A DNA stretch of 5,018 nucleotides from Nitrospinaceae bacterium (GTDB lineage: Bacteria; Nitrospinota; Nitrospinia; Nitrospinales; VA-1): the NCBI GenBank assembly GCA_012961055.1, contig DUAA01000115.1, positions 1-5,018 on the forward strand, in the 5' to 3' direction. The notes beneath the pieces were generated by a model that was not told where the DNA came from, ran no database searches, and worked only from the letters and a program-made list of their open reading frames with translations. Position 1 is the stretch's first letter. Each line of letters opens with the position of its first letter. A program made the translations under genes and the position numbers. Shown here one piece after another: positions 4,797 through 5,018 of the stretch.

Positions 4797-5018
4797 ATGA
4801 TTGCAGTGGTTAAGACGGGCGGCAAACAGTACAAGGTGTCAGAAGGTGATGTCATTCAAGTAGAAAAGCTGGATGGCAATGTTGGGGAGACCGTAAAATT
4901 GGAGAGTGTTCTTCTTTGCGGAGAAGGGGATTCCATCAAAATAGGCACACCGTTTTTAGAAAGTTGTTCAGTAACATGCGAAGTAACTGAACAATTGAGA
5001 GGTAAAAAAATTATTGTG
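4797..5018 (+). CDS. rplU: 50S ribosomal protein bL21, 3'-truncated by window edge
   Basis: The first 74 residues of bL21, a structural protein of the large ribosomal subunit that binds 23S rRNA. The start MIAVVKTGGKQYKVSEGD matches the family's hallmark N-terminus (M-Y-A-V-I-K-T-G-G-K-Q-Y), with Ile in place of the usual Tyr/Phe at position 2. It continues with VEKLDGNVGETV (22-33) and IKIGTPFLE (48-56), and reaches RGKKIIV (68-74) at the edge. A full bL21 is about 100 residues, so roughly the last 30 are missing. Three Cys residues (41, 58, 62) are more than usual for this protein. The gene is expected to be followed by rpmA (bL27) and obgE outside the window, as in most bacteria. It is driven by the strong promoter at 4687-4715 through a structured leader. 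Confidence 0.96.
   Translation, partial: MIAVVKTGGKQYKVSEGDVIQVEKLDGNVGETVKLESVLLCGEGDSIKIGTPFLESCSVTCEVTEQLRGKKIIV

Overview
The window reads as ordinary chromosomal DNA from a free-living Gram-negative bacterium. The evidence is a lipoprotein with a lipobox, tightly packed housekeeping genes, moderate GC by eye, and sigma-70-type promoters. The protein flavour (shikimate kinase with an S-I-D motif, a DUF4254-like protein, a SHOCT lipoprotein) suggests a deltaproteobacterial or Nitrospinota-like lineage. That placement is an inference and is weak. I see no transposase, integrase, CRISPR array, tRNA or rRNA.

Layout, left to right. A plus-strand cluster fills bases 1-2560. It holds the 3' part of a shikimate kinase gene (aroK), a cytoplasmic leucine-rich-repeat protein whose start overlaps the aroK stop by four bases, an AlkA-type 3-methyladenine DNA glycosylase, and a CCoAOMT-type cation-dependent O-methyltransferase. 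Spacing of -4, +12 and +24 bases suggests one transcript, although the four products share no obvious pathway. After a 131-base gap with a strong -10 box comes a small all-helical DUF4254-like protein (2692-3165). It is built from two diverged copies of one ~57-residue unit, and its mRNA may be leaderless.

The next two genes are on the minus strand and converge on the previous gene with only 8 bases between stops. They are a class I SAM-dependent methyltransferase of the TehB-like type (4015-4578) and, downstream of it, a lipoprotein with a C-terminal SHOCT domain (3174-3989). They probably form a two-gene operon driven by a promoter at 4617-4646.

The region 4579-4796 is a divergent control region. 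The right-hand promoter (TTGACA, 17 bases, TATTAT) drives rplU, the gene for ribosomal protein bL21, which runs off the right edge. The ~75-base rplU leader contains a GC-rich bulged hairpin just upstream of the ribosome binding site and is a candidate autoregulatory leader.

No clearly new multi-gene system is visible. The points most worth a second look are the internally duplicated DUF4254-like protein with its possible leaderless start, the exactly periodic 27-residue LRR protein inside a housekeeping operon, the rplU leader structure, and the altered DxD motif of the shikimate kinase.
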